From positions 1 through 47,677 of the IMG/VR virus record IMGVR_UViG_3300031707_000030: a stretch of 47,677 nt of DNA, one strand, 5' to 3'. The position numbers were made by a program, and so were the translations under genes. How positions within the stretch are numbered: the stretch's first letter is position 1; every line of letters starts with the position of its first letter. This document shows positions 47,448-47,677 of the stretch, piece by piece. The notes beneath the pieces were generated by a model. The model had not been told where the DNA came from, searched no databases, and saw only the letters and a program-made list of their open reading frames with translations. The DNA is from a virus.

Positions 47448-47677
47448 CTACCATCGGCGGTTCTTCAGCCGCAACATGTACGCTACTGCATTAGAGAGCA
47501 GATGAATCGGCAGAGTCGCGATCACCAAGATCAAGACAGCGCCCACGGTTACGTTGAGTAGCGGACGAGTAAACAGAATCGCTCCTAGAATGAAGTCCAA
47601 CTGATCTACTACGGGAAGAGGATTTCCCGGGGCGATATCGAGTCTCCGTTTGAGGAAAGCTCCGAATAGATCACCGA
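47448..47677 (-). CDS. carS: CDP-archaeol synthase, C-terminal part
   Basis: 76 codons of the 3' end run off the window. GDLFGAFLKRRLDIAPG, then LPVVDQLDFILGA, a hydrophobic helix, and HLLSNAVAYMLRLKNRRW at the end are the C-terminal landmarks of CarS (DUF46), the CTP-dependent enzyme making CDP-archaeol for archaeal lipids. It marks host chromosome and an archaeal host. Stop is TAG. Confidence 0.9.
   Translation of the reverse strand, partial: GDLFGAFLKRRLDIAPGNPLPVVDQLDFILGAILFTRPLLNVTVGAVLILVIATLPIHLLSNAVAYMLRLKNRRW

Overview
The window looks like an integrated tailed virus (Caudoviricetes-type provirus) of an archaeon, followed on the right by about 4.7 kb of accessory and chromosomal DNA. 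Archaeal signs are: the partial last gene is CDP-archaeol synthase (carS); the next gene in resembles an archaeal Ost3/Ost6-like membrane protein; many starts sit behind GGTGA- or GGAGG-type ribosome sites with frequent GTG and TTG starts; and the window carries an Hjc-like resolvase, a HerA/FtsK-type ATPase, an archaemetzincin-like protease, DUF365 and many ribbon-helix-helix (RHH) and AbrB-type regulators. The lineage cannot be fixed from sequence alone; the flanking pair suggests a TACK-type archaeon (for example Bathyarchaeia or Nitrososphaeria).

Layout, read along the minus strand from about 38.4 kb down to 0.15 kb: (i) 38.4-31.4 kb, early or regulatory block of RHH proteins, tiny Zn-ribbon proteins, a HerA-like ATPase, AbrB, ASCH and Cys-rich proteins; (ii) 31.4-27.7 kb, a membrane-anchored trypsin-like protease and small membrane proteins (possible lysis or egress block); (iii) 27.7-19.2 kb, packaging and portal block (TerS candidate, TerL, small P-loop ATPase, RelE-like protein, portal fused to a MuF-type N-terminal domain, separate MuF C-terminal protein); (iv) 19.2-18.5 kb, a Trm1-like methyltransferase; (v) 15.6-14.5 kb, Hjc-like resolvase and Zn proteins; (vi) 14.5-0.15 kb, head and tail morphogenesis: protease-scaffold, HK97-type capsid, two beta-rich minor proteins, a 965-aa surface-anchored protein, connector, terminator, tail tube, tail chaperone with a probable programmed frameshift, a very short tape measure, hub and fibre. 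Two plus-strand blocks interrupt this: a translationally coupled microprotein operon ending in a Gp37/Gp68 radical-SAM-type gene (15.96-18.58 kb), and a lone restriction-endonuclease-like gene (24.66-25.76 kb).

From 38.5 kb rightward genes are on the plus strand. Two RHH genes and ParB lead into a coupled operon of an SPL-like radical SAM protein, its methyltransferase-like partner TcmP, and an archaemetzincin-like zinc protease. A 25-nt fragment matching the 3' end of a tRNA at 42982-43006 is the best candidate for the right attachment site of the provirus. No integrase is seen in the window; if there is one it lies to the left. Beyond it is a two-gene type IIG-like restriction-modification system and a truncated DUF365 gene, the whole 4.1 kb bounded by a perfect 38-bp direct repeat (42823-42860 and 46880-46917).

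The most interesting items are the ParB / radical SAM / TcmP / metalloprotease operon, the 965-aa glycosidase-like surface protein encoded among virion genes, the +1 tail-chaperone frameshift next to an unusually short tape measure, the repeat-bounded split restriction system beside a tRNA-fragment att site, and an in-frame amber codon in a gene at 28.5 kb.
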